From Woronichinia naegeliana WA131 (GTDB taxonomy: Bacteria > Cyanobacteriota > Cyanobacteriia > Cyanobacteriales > Microcystaceae), in the NCBI GenBank assembly GCA_025370055.1, contig CP073041.1, positions 7,038,272-7,102,271 on the forward strand: a stretch of 64,000 nt of DNA, in the 5' to 3' direction. Within the stretch, counting starts at the first letter, position 1, and every line of letters begins with the position of its first letter. Below the pieces are notes generated by a model. That model did no database searches. It had not been told where the DNA came from and saw nothing but the letters and a program-made list of their open reading frames with translations. A program made the translations under genes and the position numbers. Positions 18,141 through 28,300 of the stretch are shown piece by piece.

Positions 18141-19478
18141 TTAGCCTTGGGGTTTAACCAGAGTAGCATTGGCTAACTGTTGAGTCCGAATCAGATTTCC
18201 TAGAGCGTATTCCAGGTGAGGCCCGGCATCCACTGCAACCCAGCCTTCCTTAGTTAAGTGTCGCCATTCAAAATGGAGGTGAGGCCCGGTAGAAAAGCCA
18301 GTACTACCCACACGACCAATGACTTCACCCTGTTGTACTGCTTGACCAGGTTTCACGAAAATCTCAGACAAGTGTCCATAGCGCGATTCTTGAGTCCCTT
18401 CGAGGTGGCGAATAATGACCGTCATGCCATAACCCCCTAACCAATCCGCTACAGCCACTTCTCCTTGATAGGCCGCCAATACTGGTGTTCCCAAGGGCGC
18501 ACCAATGTCCGTTCCTGAGTGCATTCGGCCAGTACCCGCAATGGGGTGAATCCGCCAACCAAAAGCGGAGGTAATGGGGGCAACAACAGGCAAGGGGAAA
18601 AGTAAGTCAGTTCGACTTTCTCCCTGGGGTGCAGTGGGGGCATAGAGAGAGGTGGCACGGCTATATTCCGGCATGGGAGCCAAAGCGATCGCTAACCCAC
18701 GACGAATAATCGGTTCTAGGCTAACAACCTGACTCGAATTAACTTCTTGATTGGCACGATAGGGTTGATAATTGTGCTGACGGAGCGCGATCGGTCGGAT
18801 CGGAGCAAAACCAGAATTCTGGCTGATTAGGCTTTGGGCCGATACTCTAGGACGGCTGGCCAACCGTTGATAGCGAGGAATAAAAGCTCTGTTATTGGCG
18901 ATCGCTTCTCTGGTCATGGAAGTCGAGATCGAGGTTCGACGAGCAGAACTAGCCGTGACCCCACAGCCCCGATTTAATGAACCATTTTGGACGACTATTT
19001 GACAACCACTGCTTCTTTCCGTTAGGACAACCGTTGGTTGCTGTGACTCGCCCTTATAGGATGTATTGTCAATATAACTGTTCTTGCCTTGAAGGTTGTC
19101 TGATGCGTTTGGTAAAGTGTTAGATTCACGCGAGAGAGAAATTCTAGGGGCCGACAGTTGGGAATGGACAGTCCGCGATCGCTCAGAACGAAAAGCTTGC
19201 CGAGGGGAACGAACCCGAACTGACTCGAAGGAACGGACTCTTTGAGGTTGCGGTGCTTCAACGGGTTGAATGGCTGGAGCCTCTCGAACGGCTGGAGCCG
19301 CAGGAGCAATGGGAGCAGGGACATCAGGAATGACGAGGGTTTCCTGGGCTATCGTCGGAGCAACCACTAAGGGATTACTCAATAAGGCCAAACTACCCAA
19401 TACCCCCAATCCTCGCTGTAATAAGGGAGTTTTTTCTGATTTAACCGACGGGAGACTCATGGTCTGATCCTCTCTCAC
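18141..19478 (-). CDS. M23-family murein endopeptidase, exported
   Basis: C-terminal LytM/M23 domain with zinc ligands in GRMHSGTDIGAPLGTPV (H, D) and HLHFEW (HxH), plus GWRIHPIAGTGRMHSG, the standard entry motif. It hydrolyses peptidoglycan cross-bridges in the periplasm, in cell division or remodelling. The N-terminus has a signal-like segment (LGVLGSLALLSNPLVVAPTIAQ), then ~250 residues of Ser/Arg/Pro-rich low-complexity linker. The ATG at 19460 (MSLPSVKSEK) is an alternative start and may be the true one. Confidence 0.88.
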   Translation of the reverse strand: MREDQTMSLPSVKSEKTPLLQRGLGVLGSLALLSNPLVVAPTIAQETLVIPDVPAPIAPAAPAVREAPAIQPVEAPQPQRVRSFESVRVRSPRQAFRSERSRTVHSQLSAPRISLSRESNTLPNASDNLQGKNSYIDNTSYKGESQQPTVVLTERSSGCQIVVQNGSLNRGCGVTASSARRTSISTSMTREAIANNRAFIPRYQRLASRPRVSAQSLISQNSGFAPIRPIALRQHNYQPYRANQEVNSSQVVSLEPIIRRGLAIALAPMPEYSRATSLYAPTAPQGESRTDLLFPLPVVAPITSAFGWRIHPIAGTGRMHSGTDIGAPLGTPVLAAYQGEVAVADWLGGYGMTVIIRHLEGTQESRYGHLSEIFVKPGQAVQQGEVIGRVGSTGFSTGPHLHFEWRHLTKEGWVAVDAGPHLEYALGNLIRTQQLANATLVKPQG

Positions 19479-19636
19479 AACACAATAATGCGATTATTCG
19501 CTTCATTGATTGTAAGGGGTATTGCAATAAATGCAAATGGCCCGCTAGGCGTTTTTGGGAAATGGGCAATCATCAACGGCTATAATGCTCGAAAGTATTG
19601 TCACACAACGGCTGTTGACATTGATATTTTAAGGGC

Positions 19637-19987
19637 ATGGACTGTCTGGATTTCTTTGAAAAAAATATTAACAGTGAAATGATAATTAGTTTTATTGATA
19701 AATTTAGTGAAAAGATAGAGAAGAAAACAGTATTGTTGATGGATCAAGCAACAATACACACAAGCGACAAAATAATGGAAAAAATAGAAGAGTGGAAAGA
19801 GAAAAATCTAGAAATATTTTGGTTGCCAGCTTATTCACCAAAGTTAAATTTAATTGAAATACTATGGAAATTCATAAAATATGAATGAGTAGAAGTAAGT
19901 GCGTATGAAAGCAAAAAGAGTTTACGCAATTACCTCACAAAAGTGCTTGAAGGCTTCGGGACTGAGTATGTAATTAATTTTGCATGA
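19637..19987 (+). pseudogene. IS630-type transposase fragment
   Basis: The C-terminal third of an IS630 transposase: LLMDQATIHTSDKIMEKI (second Asp), PAYSPKLNLIEILWKF (with the catalytic Glu), then a stop where the family has Trp (KYE-stop-VEVSAYESKKSL). In the same frame the homology runs on to 19987. No N-terminus is present. It is unrelated in sequence detail to the complete IS630 at 49115-50300. Confidence 0.75.
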
Positions 19988-20265
19988 TCACTTACGATAG
20001 TGAGGGAGAACGTCAACATACAATCTGTCTAGGTGCGGCACCAGAGTATGGAAAAAAGAGTTTTCTAGAAAGATTGGAAAGAGAAATTGAGCGAGCGAAA
20101 AACCGTTATCCAGATGCAAAATTGGTCGGTATAGCAGATGGTGCAGAATCAAATTGGAAGTTTTTAGAAAAGCAGACGGAAGAACAGATATTAGATTTCT
20201 ATCATGCCTCTGACTACACCATCTTTTATCAACTAAAGGTCGCACCCCCGAAAAGTCCCTTTTAA
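19984..20265 (+). pseudogene. ISKra4-like transposase fragment
   Basis: A middle section of a transposase (TYDSEGERQHTICLGAAPEYGKKSFLERL ... YPDAKLVGIADGAESNWKFLEKQ ... ILDFYHASDY) resembling the ISKra4 family core with the GIADGA catalytic motif. It lacks both ends. It abuts the IS630 fragment with a 4-base overlap, so the two are a compound scar of successive insertions. Confidence 0.65.
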
Positions 20266-20326
20266 CATAGACCATAACAAACTTAAATGGGTTATCCTGG
20301 CGATCGTTGAGTAAACCCAAGACAAT

Positions 20327-20575
20327 CTAGAAACTTTGACGGGAGACTAACTTTTCTATCATCGCCTGGCTCTCATGAACCAGTTGCTGACGGCTATCAC
20401 CCGTATGGGCAAACGTGGGAGTCAAATTACGGGCTTGGAGGGCCATGTGTAGCTGTAGCTCGGCTACATATTCACGGATATCTTCGCGATTCAGATTGGG
20501 TTTAGCAGAGAGAGTGGGCACAGTGAGTTTCCTTCCCAAGAGCAGCATTGAACAAGCCACTGTAGAATCTATCAC
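20327..20575 (-). CDS. Small conserved hypothetical protein (≤82 aa)
   Basis: Not recognised. A soluble, helical protein (NREDIREYVAELQLHMALQARNL ... HESQAMIEKLVSRQSF). The listed frame starts from GTG at 20575, but the ATG at 20548 (MLLLGRKLTVPTL) is a likelier start. No membrane segment or motif. It lies 66 bp downstream of the L,D-transpeptidase's promoter-distal end on the same strand's far side, with no clear operon partner. Confidence 0.45.
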   Translation of the reverse strand: MIDSTVACSMLLLGRKLTVPTLSAKPNLNREDIREYVAELQLHMALQARNLTPTFAHTGDSRQQLVHESQAMIEKLVSRQSF

Positions 20576-20641
20576 ACCTTCTCTCGAATTTAGATGACCT
20601 GTTTACAGTTTGTAATATTGACTCGCGTTGACCCGAAGCAT

Positions 20642-21151
20642 TTAGGGGTGAATAACAACAGGTGTTCCTACTTTTGACCAGTTAAACAGCCACTTAGCAT
20701 GATTGACCGCCAAATTCGTGCAGCCGTGACTGACAGGGGTTCCAAAGCTTTTGTGCCAGTAGGCTCCATGAATGGCATAGCCACCACTGTAATACTGAGC
20801 ATAGGGTACATCGTCAATGTCGTAACCATCCCCTTTCATGCGATCAATGCGGCGTTTGCTCTGGATCGTAAACATGCCTGGGATAGTGGGTGTCTTTTTT
20901 TTGCCCGTTGAAATTAGGATCGCGTAAACGGGTTTAGAACCTTCCCAGGCGGTGAGGCGTTGTGTGGAGAGATTTATTTCAATCCAACGATCTTCAGTTT
21001 TCTTTAAATTCGCCATTTTTTGATTGAGAGTAGCCTGATAGGTCTGGGCTAAAACCGACGGCATCCGTAACATTTTCTCCGAACTGCCAGCAGAAACCCA
21101 AACCGTGATTAATAAGCCACTGCCCCAAGCCAAAACACGATGAAAGCGCAT
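20642..21151 (-). CDS. L,D-transpeptidase (YkuD family), exported
   Basis: Makes or modifies peptide cross-links in peptidoglycan. The YkuD active site is present: IHGAYWHKSFGTPVSHGCTNL with catalytic Cys in SHGC (about residue 155) and His in IHGAYW. Substrate-binding strands begin at IEINLSTQRLTAWEGSKPVY. Residues 1-25 (MRFHRVLAWGSGLLITVWVSAG) form a signal peptide. 169 aa is normal for a single-domain enzyme. Confidence 0.92.
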   Translation of the reverse strand: MRFHRVLAWGSGLLITVWVSAGSSEKMLRMPSVLAQTYQATLNQKMANLKKTEDRWIEINLSTQRLTAWEGSKPVYAILISTGKKKTPTIPGMFTIQSKRRIDRMKGDGYDIDDVPYAQYYSGGYAIHGAYWHKSFGTPVSHGCTNLAVNHAKWLFNWSKVGTPVVIHP

Positions 21152-21337
21152 GAAATCCTATCAATATAAAAAGTTTTAATTTACCTTGATACCGATCTTA
21201 TCTTAACAAAAGTTCTACCCTAAGACAGTTTTTGGACTATTTTCAACGATGGTGTTCAGAAATCGGGCATGATTAAGATAGAACCCAGTAAAGCTCTCTC
21301 TAATCTTTCTATAATTTCCCTAAAATAACTTGAACAA

Positions 21338-21946
21338 ATGACTAGAAAACGGATATCAGATCTATTACGCGAAGAAGTCAAACCTCAGAAGGAGGAACTT
21401 TCTGTACCTTCCCCAGGCGAATTGCCCACGCCAGCAGAAACCGAACCGCTTGCCCCCGCTCTTCCAACCCCATCACCTGAGCTTCCAAGCACATCAGCGA
21501 TCGCCGAGGAATCGAACTTACCGCAAATTGAAGCCAGTATTGATCGTTTAAATCAGGAACTATCCCAGGAAAAAGCTCAGGTTAGCCAACTGCAAGAACA
21601 ACTAACTGAACAAAAAGCCTTGGTCAAAACGCTAACCACAGACTTAAGTCAGGCGAATAAACATCAACAGTCCCTAGAAGTCGCCCAGCAAAAAATTCAG
21701 GATCTCAACCAACAAATTAAATTGCTAGAACCCCTCAAGCAAGATTTGGAATCTCAACAAATCTTAATCAATAAACTTTACGCAGAAATCCAAACCTTAC
21801 AAACTACTTTAGAAAAGGCCCAGGCAACTCCTCCTGATCCTATTCCTGCCAATAACGCTTTTGCTTTGGTTCTACCGACTCGTTATGTGGCCCCTGGTCA
21901 ACCCGATACCCATCTATCTAATGAAGATATCGGTTGGTTTGATTAA
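21338..21946 (+). CDS. Coiled-coil protein of unknown function (202 aa)
   Basis: The N-terminus (MTRKRISDLLREEVKP) is followed by a Pro/Glu-rich stretch (30-65), then a long heptad-type coiled coil (about 70-165: IDRLNQELSQEKAQVSQLQEQLTEQ...) and a short C-terminal tail ending in YVAPGQPDTHLSNEDIGWFD. No enzyme domain. Its stop overlaps the convergent GH116 gene by 4 bp. Confidence 0.75.
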   Translation: MTRKRISDLLREEVKPQKEELSVPSPGELPTPAETEPLAPALPTPSPELPSTSAIAEESNLPQIEASIDRLNQELSQEKAQVSQLQEQLTEQKALVKTLTTDLSQANKHQQSLEVAQQKIQDLNQQIKLLEPLKQDLESQQILINKLYAEIQTLQTTLEKAQATPPDPIPANNAFALVLPTRYVAPGQPDTHLSNEDIGWFD

Positions 21947-24348
21947 GCATTAAAACCCACTAATAAACCGTAAACGCCCCAAATGGCCATGGCTCGTAAA
22001 TAATGACTAGCGCGAAAAGTACCGACTGTGGTGATGGCTTCAGGAGTCCGAAACTGTAATCCATTCTCATAAACTTGTTTGACGACAGCTTCTGTTAAGC
22101 GCAAAGCCTCCTCTTTCATGCCCATTTGAATTAAGAAAGAAGCCAAACCAAAGTTAATTCCTGTCCAGACTTCCAGGGGATGGGTCGCATCAGGATTTTC
22201 GGGTTTACCATCGGGCATCAAACCATTAGCTGCCCCAAACTTTCCGTCAGCAAATTTCAGAAAACAGGTGTCATAAACTTTTTTCAAAGCTTTCTCTGCA
22301 TACTCATTTTCTACGACATCAGGCAAACCCAATAAACGCGCATAAAATTGACCGCAAAGTTGATCGGCCATGACCACTTCTGAACCACTTTCACTATCCA
22401 GTTTATAAAATTCGCCATTCCATAAGGTTGGATGGAAAATTGCACGGGACTGAGCTAACCAATCTTGATAGGTTTGCAAACTTTCTCCTATTTCTTTCGG
22501 TTTTAATGCTGTTTCTGTGGGTGGATTTTCTAGGAGTAAATTGGCGATCGCGATCGCGGCTTCGAGGGCGGCAATCCATAAAGCTCCACAATAGGCACTA
22601 ATCCCTTTTAACTGCCAATCATCAAAGGTTTGGTCGGGTGCGCCAGAGTTTTCGGGAATACCATCATTATCTAAATCAAAAGTTTTTAAATAAGCTAAAG
22701 TTTCCACAATACTGGGCCAACATTCCCCTAAAAACTCATAATCTTTTTCGGGTAATAAGAGAAAATCTCGATAAACTTGCAGAACAAAATCGCTGCCTAA
22801 ATCTTTCCACAAATTGCAATCTTGATAGGCCGTGTAATTAGTTTGTTGCCAGGGATGTTCATTGGGCGCACCGAGATCGTGGGGAGTCGCTCCCTTAATT
22901 TTACGCGCCGCAGAAACCAGGTTATAACCAATGGTACGCTCACTTTTATCCTCTTCAAAAATGCCACGAGCAAAGGCGATTAAAATGGCTTTATCTAATT
23001 TTGGCCAGTTCATCATTAACCCAAAAGAGCCATAAAGACGCACATCTAGACTTTCATACCAACGATAATCCATGCACTCGCAGACCCCAAATTGACCCAC
23101 AGGATCGGTTTCTGTGGCGGCTGTCCAGAGCGTTCCCCCTTGGGCTAAAAGGTATAACTCATTAAATAAAGCCATTTTCAACCAGTTAGCTAGATCGGGG
23201 TTTTGTAGGATCGGATTTTGCCAAGCTTCGACGTTTTCACGCCAGGTATCACCATGTTTTAAAGCGGTGCGAATCATAGCCCAAACATTCTGGCCATTGC
23301 GACCATAAAAGTCAGTATAACGGCGATAATATTTAACCCCTTCCTTAAATTCCGTAATGGGAAAATCCCAAGCCACAATGACTGGAATTTGACGGGTTTT
23401 ACCTGGACGAATCGTAAAACGTAAGGCGATCGCCCCCGCAATTTGTTCCCCAGGATCGGCAGGAGTTTCATCTTGAATATCGGGCAAAGAACCGTTGGCT
23501 GCAAACCAATCCCAAACCTCGGAACCATCGCCTTGAGGATTCCAACGACTATGATAAAAGGCTTCTAAACTAGGGTTTCGCACACTGGCAATACAGATTT
23601 GTCCTTCCCCTTCTTCTATTTGATCCCGCAGTTGAATACGATTAAATAAACAACCGACCCGAAAATTATCTTCAATCCACTGATTAAAATTACCCGTACT
23701 GTCGCCCCAACGGGGTTGATATTCATAGACAGGACTGCCATCGTCGCGCAATTTGACGGTCGGAGATTTAATGGCATTGGTAAACCAACCGACAACATTT
23801 TGCCAGGTTACTAACAAGCTAAGGGTAATCGGTTTATCGGTAGGATTATGAAAACTCCAGTTAAAAATACCGACAGGATAACTACTTTCTTGATAATTAT
23901 TAGCCCAAATGGGAGAAAATTGTTCACAAATAATTTGACTTTTAAAAACGCCTTGATATTCATACCAACTGCGGGGATATAACGCCGAATAGGTTCCTTT
24001 TTCCTTCGGATACCATTGCCAACGGGATAAACTGCCATCTTCGGGAGCTTCTGTACTTAACGCATAGGCTTGAGCCTGTTCTCCTTCTGGTTGCTCAAAA
24101 ATGCTGAATTGACAGGCGGCTAAACTGCGAAAAACGTGTTCCCCCCCGTCCAAATGCCAGAGATTAAAATCTCCTCGCGGCGATCGCCCGATACAACCTG
24201 CACCAAAACCACCGAGGGGCATCCCATGCCAGGGGCCATCATCCAAATTACTGGCATAACGGACGGTGTAGGGTTTTTCCCAACCTTTGGCGATCGCACG
24301 TTGCCAGGCAGCAGAGGGAATTTTGGGCAGTTGGGGCAGCAAGGTCAT
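21943..24348 (-). CDS. GH116 beta-glucosidase (GBA2-like)
   Basis: A glycoside hydrolase of the non-lysosomal glucosylceramidase type. The N-terminal beta-sandwich domain begins MPLGGFGAGCIGRSPRGDFNLWHLDGGEH (a GBA2 hallmark), and the C-terminal helical barrel has CECMDYRWYESLDVRLYG and ENSGAPDQTFDDW, the region holding the catalytic acid/base Asp. There is no signal peptide, so it is probably cytosolic; the natural substrate in cyanobacteria is not certain. The start at 24348 (MTLLPQLPKIPS, 801 aa) is preferred over the far ATG at 24399. Confidence 0.88.
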   Translation of the reverse strand: MTLLPQLPKIPSAAWQRAIAKGWEKPYTVRYASNLDDGPWHGMPLGGFGAGCIGRSPRGDFNLWHLDGGEHVFRSLAACQFSIFEQPEGEQAQAYALSTEAPEDGSLSRWQWYPKEKGTYSALYPRSWYEYQGVFKSQIICEQFSPIWANNYQESSYPVGIFNWSFHNPTDKPITLSLLVTWQNVVGWFTNAIKSPTVKLRDDGSPVYEYQPRWGDSTGNFNQWIEDNFRVGCLFNRIQLRDQIEEGEGQICIASVRNPSLEAFYHSRWNPQGDGSEVWDWFAANGSLPDIQDETPADPGEQIAGAIALRFTIRPGKTRQIPVIVAWDFPITEFKEGVKYYRRYTDFYGRNGQNVWAMIRTALKHGDTWRENVEAWQNPILQNPDLANWLKMALFNELYLLAQGGTLWTAATETDPVGQFGVCECMDYRWYESLDVRLYGSFGLMMNWPKLDKAILIAFARGIFEEDKSERTIGYNLVSAARKIKGATPHDLGAPNEHPWQQTNYTAYQDCNLWKDLGSDFVLQVYRDFLLLPEKDYEFLGECWPSIVETLAYLKTFDLDNDGIPENSGAPDQTFDDWQLKGISAYCGALWIAALEAAIAIANLLLENPPTETALKPKEIGESLQTYQDWLAQSRAIFHPTLWNGEFYKLDSESGSEVVMADQLCGQFYARLLGLPDVVENEYAEKALKKVYDTCFLKFADGKFGAANGLMPDGKPENPDATHPLEVWTGINFGLASFLIQMGMKEEALRLTEAVVKQVYENGLQFRTPEAITTVGTFRASHYLRAMAIWGVYGLLVGFNA

Positions 24349-24408
24349 TGGGGATAAGTTTTTGGAATAACATAGGATTATAAGAGAATTGGGAGACAAA
24401 TCTGACGG

Positions 24409-24591
24409 TTATATGCACTTGATTTGCCTTTTTTCGTTTTTTCCCTCTACCCATTCTTGCAAAAATACTTCGTCAATGTCTTGATCTGCACCAATCACCG
24501 TTACCAGTTGGTTGGGATTGTCTAAGTATCCTAGTCTTTGAATCGCTAAGGCTTCAGCCGAAGACTTTGTTTGACGAATTGCTTGAGCCAT
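24409..24591 (-). CDS. Small hypothetical protein (60 aa)
   Basis: Not recognised. MAQAIRQTKSSAEALAIQRLGYLDN... then an acidic middle (GADQDIDEVFLQEWVEGK) and a basic end. The size and the helix-rich start suggest a regulatory or antitoxin-like protein, without firm support. It lies 60 bp upstream of the GH116 gene on the same strand. Confidence 0.45.
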   Translation of the reverse strand: MAQAIRQTKSSAEALAIQRLGYLDNPNQLVTVIGADQDIDEVFLQEWVEGKNEKRQIKCI

Positions 24592-24672
24592 TGATAGACC
24601 TCATTAATGGAGACGTTTTTAATAATACTTAAAACTGAATAATAACGCGATCGCCGCCAGGTTCTTTTATTT

Positions 24673-24915
24673 TTAATCGGGTAGTTGTAATAATTCATCG
24701 CCAATTAAGTCGGGCAGATTTTCTGTGTGAACGTGTAAATGACTAATCGAGCCAACTAATTCGGCTAAAATATCGCCTTTTTGATCATTGCTAAGATTAG
24801 ATAATCTAAGTTGATGAAGAAGGGTTAAAACTGTATTGCATTCTTCTTCTAATTCTGATAATAAAGTTTCTAAAGTAGGATTAAGAATTGATGAGTTTTT
24901 TGTTTGGAGAAGCAT
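24673..24915 (-). CDS. Small helical protein (80 aa), second gene of a pair
   Basis: An acidic, all-helical protein (LETLLSELEEECNTVLTLLHQLRLSNLS ... LVGSISHLHVHTENLPDLIGDELLQLPD). The upstream gene's stop TAA abuts this ATG with no gap, so the two are translationally coupled. Unknown function; the acidic/basic pairing with its neighbour suggests a complex (inference). Confidence 0.55.
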   Translation of the reverse strand: MLLQTKNSSILNPTLETLLSELEEECNTVLTLLHQLRLSNLSNDQKGDILAELVGSISHLHVHTENLPDLIGDELLQLPD

Positions 24916-25107
24916 TTAATGACCTCTTTTTAATCGTTTTTCGGCTCTGACTAAACTTTTTTCGAGTCCAGAGATTTCTCGTCTCCAGTAGTGGATAAGG
25001 TTAAAATCGGGAGATTCCTTTTGTTGTTCATCGGCAATTTTTTGGTGATGTCTGGAGATTTGATAACGCAAGCTCTTGACGGATTTGCGAAATTGTTTTT
25101 TCGGCAA
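24916..25107 (-). CDS. Small basic protein (63 aa), first gene of a pair
   Basis: A strongly basic, helical protein (MPKKQFRKSVKSLRYQISRHHQKI ... RREISGLEKSLVRAEKRLKRGH), possibly nucleic-acid binding. It directly abuts the acidic 80-aa gene downstream (stop-ATG with no spacer). A Shine-Dalgarno AAGGAG precedes the ATG. Confidence 0.55.
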   Translation of the reverse strand: MPKKQFRKSVKSLRYQISRHHQKIADEQQKESPDFNLIHYWRREISGLEKSLVRAEKRLKRGH

Positions 25108-25330
25108 TGATGAACTCCTTTTAACCAGTGAGCATGTTTATCCTGTTTTACTCTAATGATTACCGACCAATCTTACTGTGTCAATAAATGGTTTCAAGCC
25201 TTAAACTTCTACCCCATCATCCCCAAGTCCCCAACTCTCGAATATCCGCAATAATTTCAGCAACCACTGCGGCATCAGGAGAACGTAATCGATTTACAGC
25301 AAGGCTTTCACTGATTTTTGCTTATTTGCT

Positions 25331-28300
25331 TTAACGCCATTCCCCCTGAAGGACAAAGGCTGACCAGTAATAGGGCGATTTCCATTCAGTTTCGTTTTGC
25401 ATTTGCAATTGCGCTTCCCGTAGGGCTTGGACGGGGGGAAGTTTTTTCTCTAAAATTAACTTATAAAATCGGGTCATCAATTCCGCCGTTGCTTGGTCAT
25501 CTACTTGCCAGAGGCTAACTAATACTCTTGGTGTCCCTGCATACATAAATCCTCTTGTTAAGCCGACTAAGCCTTCCCCTTTGATTTCTTGGCCTAAGCC
25601 CGTTTCGCAGGCACTCAGTACCACTAATTCCGCAGGCAGATTAAGGTTAAAGATTTCGTTGAGGCGTAGGAAGCCATTGATCGGTGTTCCTTTGGCATCT
25701 ACTAAGGAGAGAATGATGCCAGAATCGGTGGGTTCTTCTCCATTAAAAACACCGTGAGTCGCTAGATGGATGATGCGATACTGACTGAGTTGGGGATTGA
25801 TGGCCAAATTAAGGTTAGCTCGGTCATCAAAGGCGGCGTTGGTTTCGGTTTTGGGGAGTAGCGCGAGGATGGCTTGGGCTTCTTGGCGAGTGCCAGGGAG
25901 TCGCGTAAATTGGTTATTGTCTCCTACTGCACGGCTTTTTTTAAGGGTTTTTGTGACACGGTTGATAGCTAATTGGTTTAAGTCGGGGTTGGTTGGGGAA
26001 ATGGGTTGTTTTTGAGGTGCTTTAAGGCGTTGATCGTCTGCACTGAAAATTGGGTCAGCAAGAATGGCAAGGGTTTTGGGGGCGGGTTTGCGGTTTTGGG
26101 TGTCTTGGCGAATGAGGGCAATACTAGAACTGGAGGGCAGGTTAACCAGTTCGTGTTGGTTAATCAGAGGTTTGTCGTTGAGGGTGAAGATAGAAAAAGG
26201 GATGTAATTCAATACACCATCGGGAACGATAATTAAGCGTTTTTGATTTAGTTTAGCGGCGGGAGTGAGGACAAGTTGGCTGAGTTGGTTGGCGGCTTGG
26301 CTAATATTTGCGGTGTCATCTTTGCCGAATTGAATGGCATTCAGGAGTTCTCGTGCGGCGGTTTCAATTTCTTTTTGGGCGGGGAGAATGTGGGAGGTGA
26401 ATCCGTTTTTGGTAATGATCCAGAGGTAGCTTTTCTCTTCGCCGAGGGAGTATTGCAGAAGGGCGGTTTCGGGGTCGAGAGTTTGCTGTTGGACTTGGGC
26501 TTGGGTAAGAGGTTGGGGATATTTGAGAGCGGCGTATTTGGGGGATTTGACGCGGATTGTGTCTTGAATAGCTTGATATTGGGCAAGTAAATTTTTGCGT
26601 TCTTGTTGAAAAAAGGCTTTTTGTTGGTCGGTAGGATTTTTATTAATAAGCTCGCTCCATTGTTTTTCAAGGGCGGTAGTTTTATCTTTAAGAGCATTTT
26701 CTTGATCTAACAGCTTGGGATTAACACCCTGGCGAATATCGGCATTAGATTCGTTGAGCAGTTCCAGCAGGGTTCTAGCACGACTACGTTCACTGGTATC
26801 AAAAGCTTGGGCATTATAGCCTTGGGTAGAATCTTGTTGGTGTAAATCCATCAAAATATCAATTTTCAAGGCATAGTAATCTTGTTTGGTAGCAAAAAAG
26901 CTAGTTTTCAGTTCAGGATTGACAATCTCTTGACGAATATTTTCAACAATGTCTATGGCTTCACTGATGGAACTTAAGGCGGCTTTTAGATCGCCCTCTT
27001 TTCGTTCTAATTTAGCGAGATCGTAGAGGGTTTGCGATTTCTCTGGTTGAAAACTAAGGTCTTGGTAGAGGGCAAGTTGATCTCGATAGGTTTGGATCGC
27101 TTTTTGAGGTTGTTTGAGAGCGATATAGACTTCAGCAAGAGTCGTAAAAACAATGGCTTCTACTGTCGGAAACTGAGACTGTTGAGCTAGGCTCTGGGCT
27201 TTTTGGGCATATTCGAGGGCTTCAGGATAATTTTTCTGCTTTAATTTAGCTTTAGCAAGGACGTTATTAACTGTGGCTTGCATGAGTAGCTTTGTTTCAA
27301 TTACTTCCAATTTTTCCGCGATCGCTAATGCTTCATTACTACTGGCGATCACCTGCTGCTCGTTGCTTGTATCTAGATAAACTTGACTGATGCGGAATTT
27401 AGAGCGAGCGGCCTGTAGGCAATTGCCAGTCGTTTCAGCGATCAAAAAAGCTTGCTGATAGAGTTTTAGGGATTCGGGATAATTTTTTAACTTTCGGTAA
27501 ACAGTTCCCATGTCTTGTAGGGCAGTAATTTCTTCAGATCGCTTACCCATATCCTGAAAAATAGACAGGGCTTTCTGATAGGTATCGAGGCTAGAATCAT
27601 AGGCCCCCAGAGAGAAGTAGATGTAACCGAGGGTTGATAAGGTATCGGCTTCGTCAGGGCGGATATTAAGCTGTCGTCGAATCTCTAAAGATTGATTTAA
27701 GGTATTAATTGCCTCTTGCTTTTTCCCTTGACGATTGAGAATATCGGCAATGCTTTCTAAGGCTTCTGCTTCTTGCGGCTTAGCTCCCATGAATTGCAAG
27801 AGTTTTAATTGTTGTTGATAAGTATCAAGAGCTTGGGGATATTGTCCGAGTCTGGCAGACTCCAAGCTTGCTAACATACCTAAAAAATCAGCTTCTGTCT
27901 TGATATTTTCTTGCTTGCGATATTTTTGGACAAATTGTTGGAAGCTTTCGATAGTGTTAGTAGCAGGTTCAGAAGCAGGTTCGGATGAATTCGGTACATT
28001 AGCCGATGGTTCTGGGGAAGATGGTTTTTGTAATGTTGCAATTTGATCAGAACAGCTAGATGTTGACAATGAGGCGTAAATTAGGTCAAAAATGCTTCTA
28101 TCTCTTTTAAATTCAGGATCGAGCGCGTTAGCTTGCTTTAGAGACTCTATGGCTTTTTTGACTTCTCCCAAACTAATAAGATAAAACCCGGTAATAAAAT
28201 CAAGTGTTTCAGCTTGTTTAACAACATCACCTCTAGCTCGCCAGAAAGATAGAGCTTGGTTATAGTAATCAAGTCCTTTCTGGTTTTGTCCTAAATTTTG

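Noticed and set aside
25121-25330. Possible short gene downstream of CHAT paralog 1
   Set aside because: A minus-strand stretch reads NRLRSPDAAVVAEIIADIRELG, but it lacks a start codon and is closed by stops; at most a degraded fragment.
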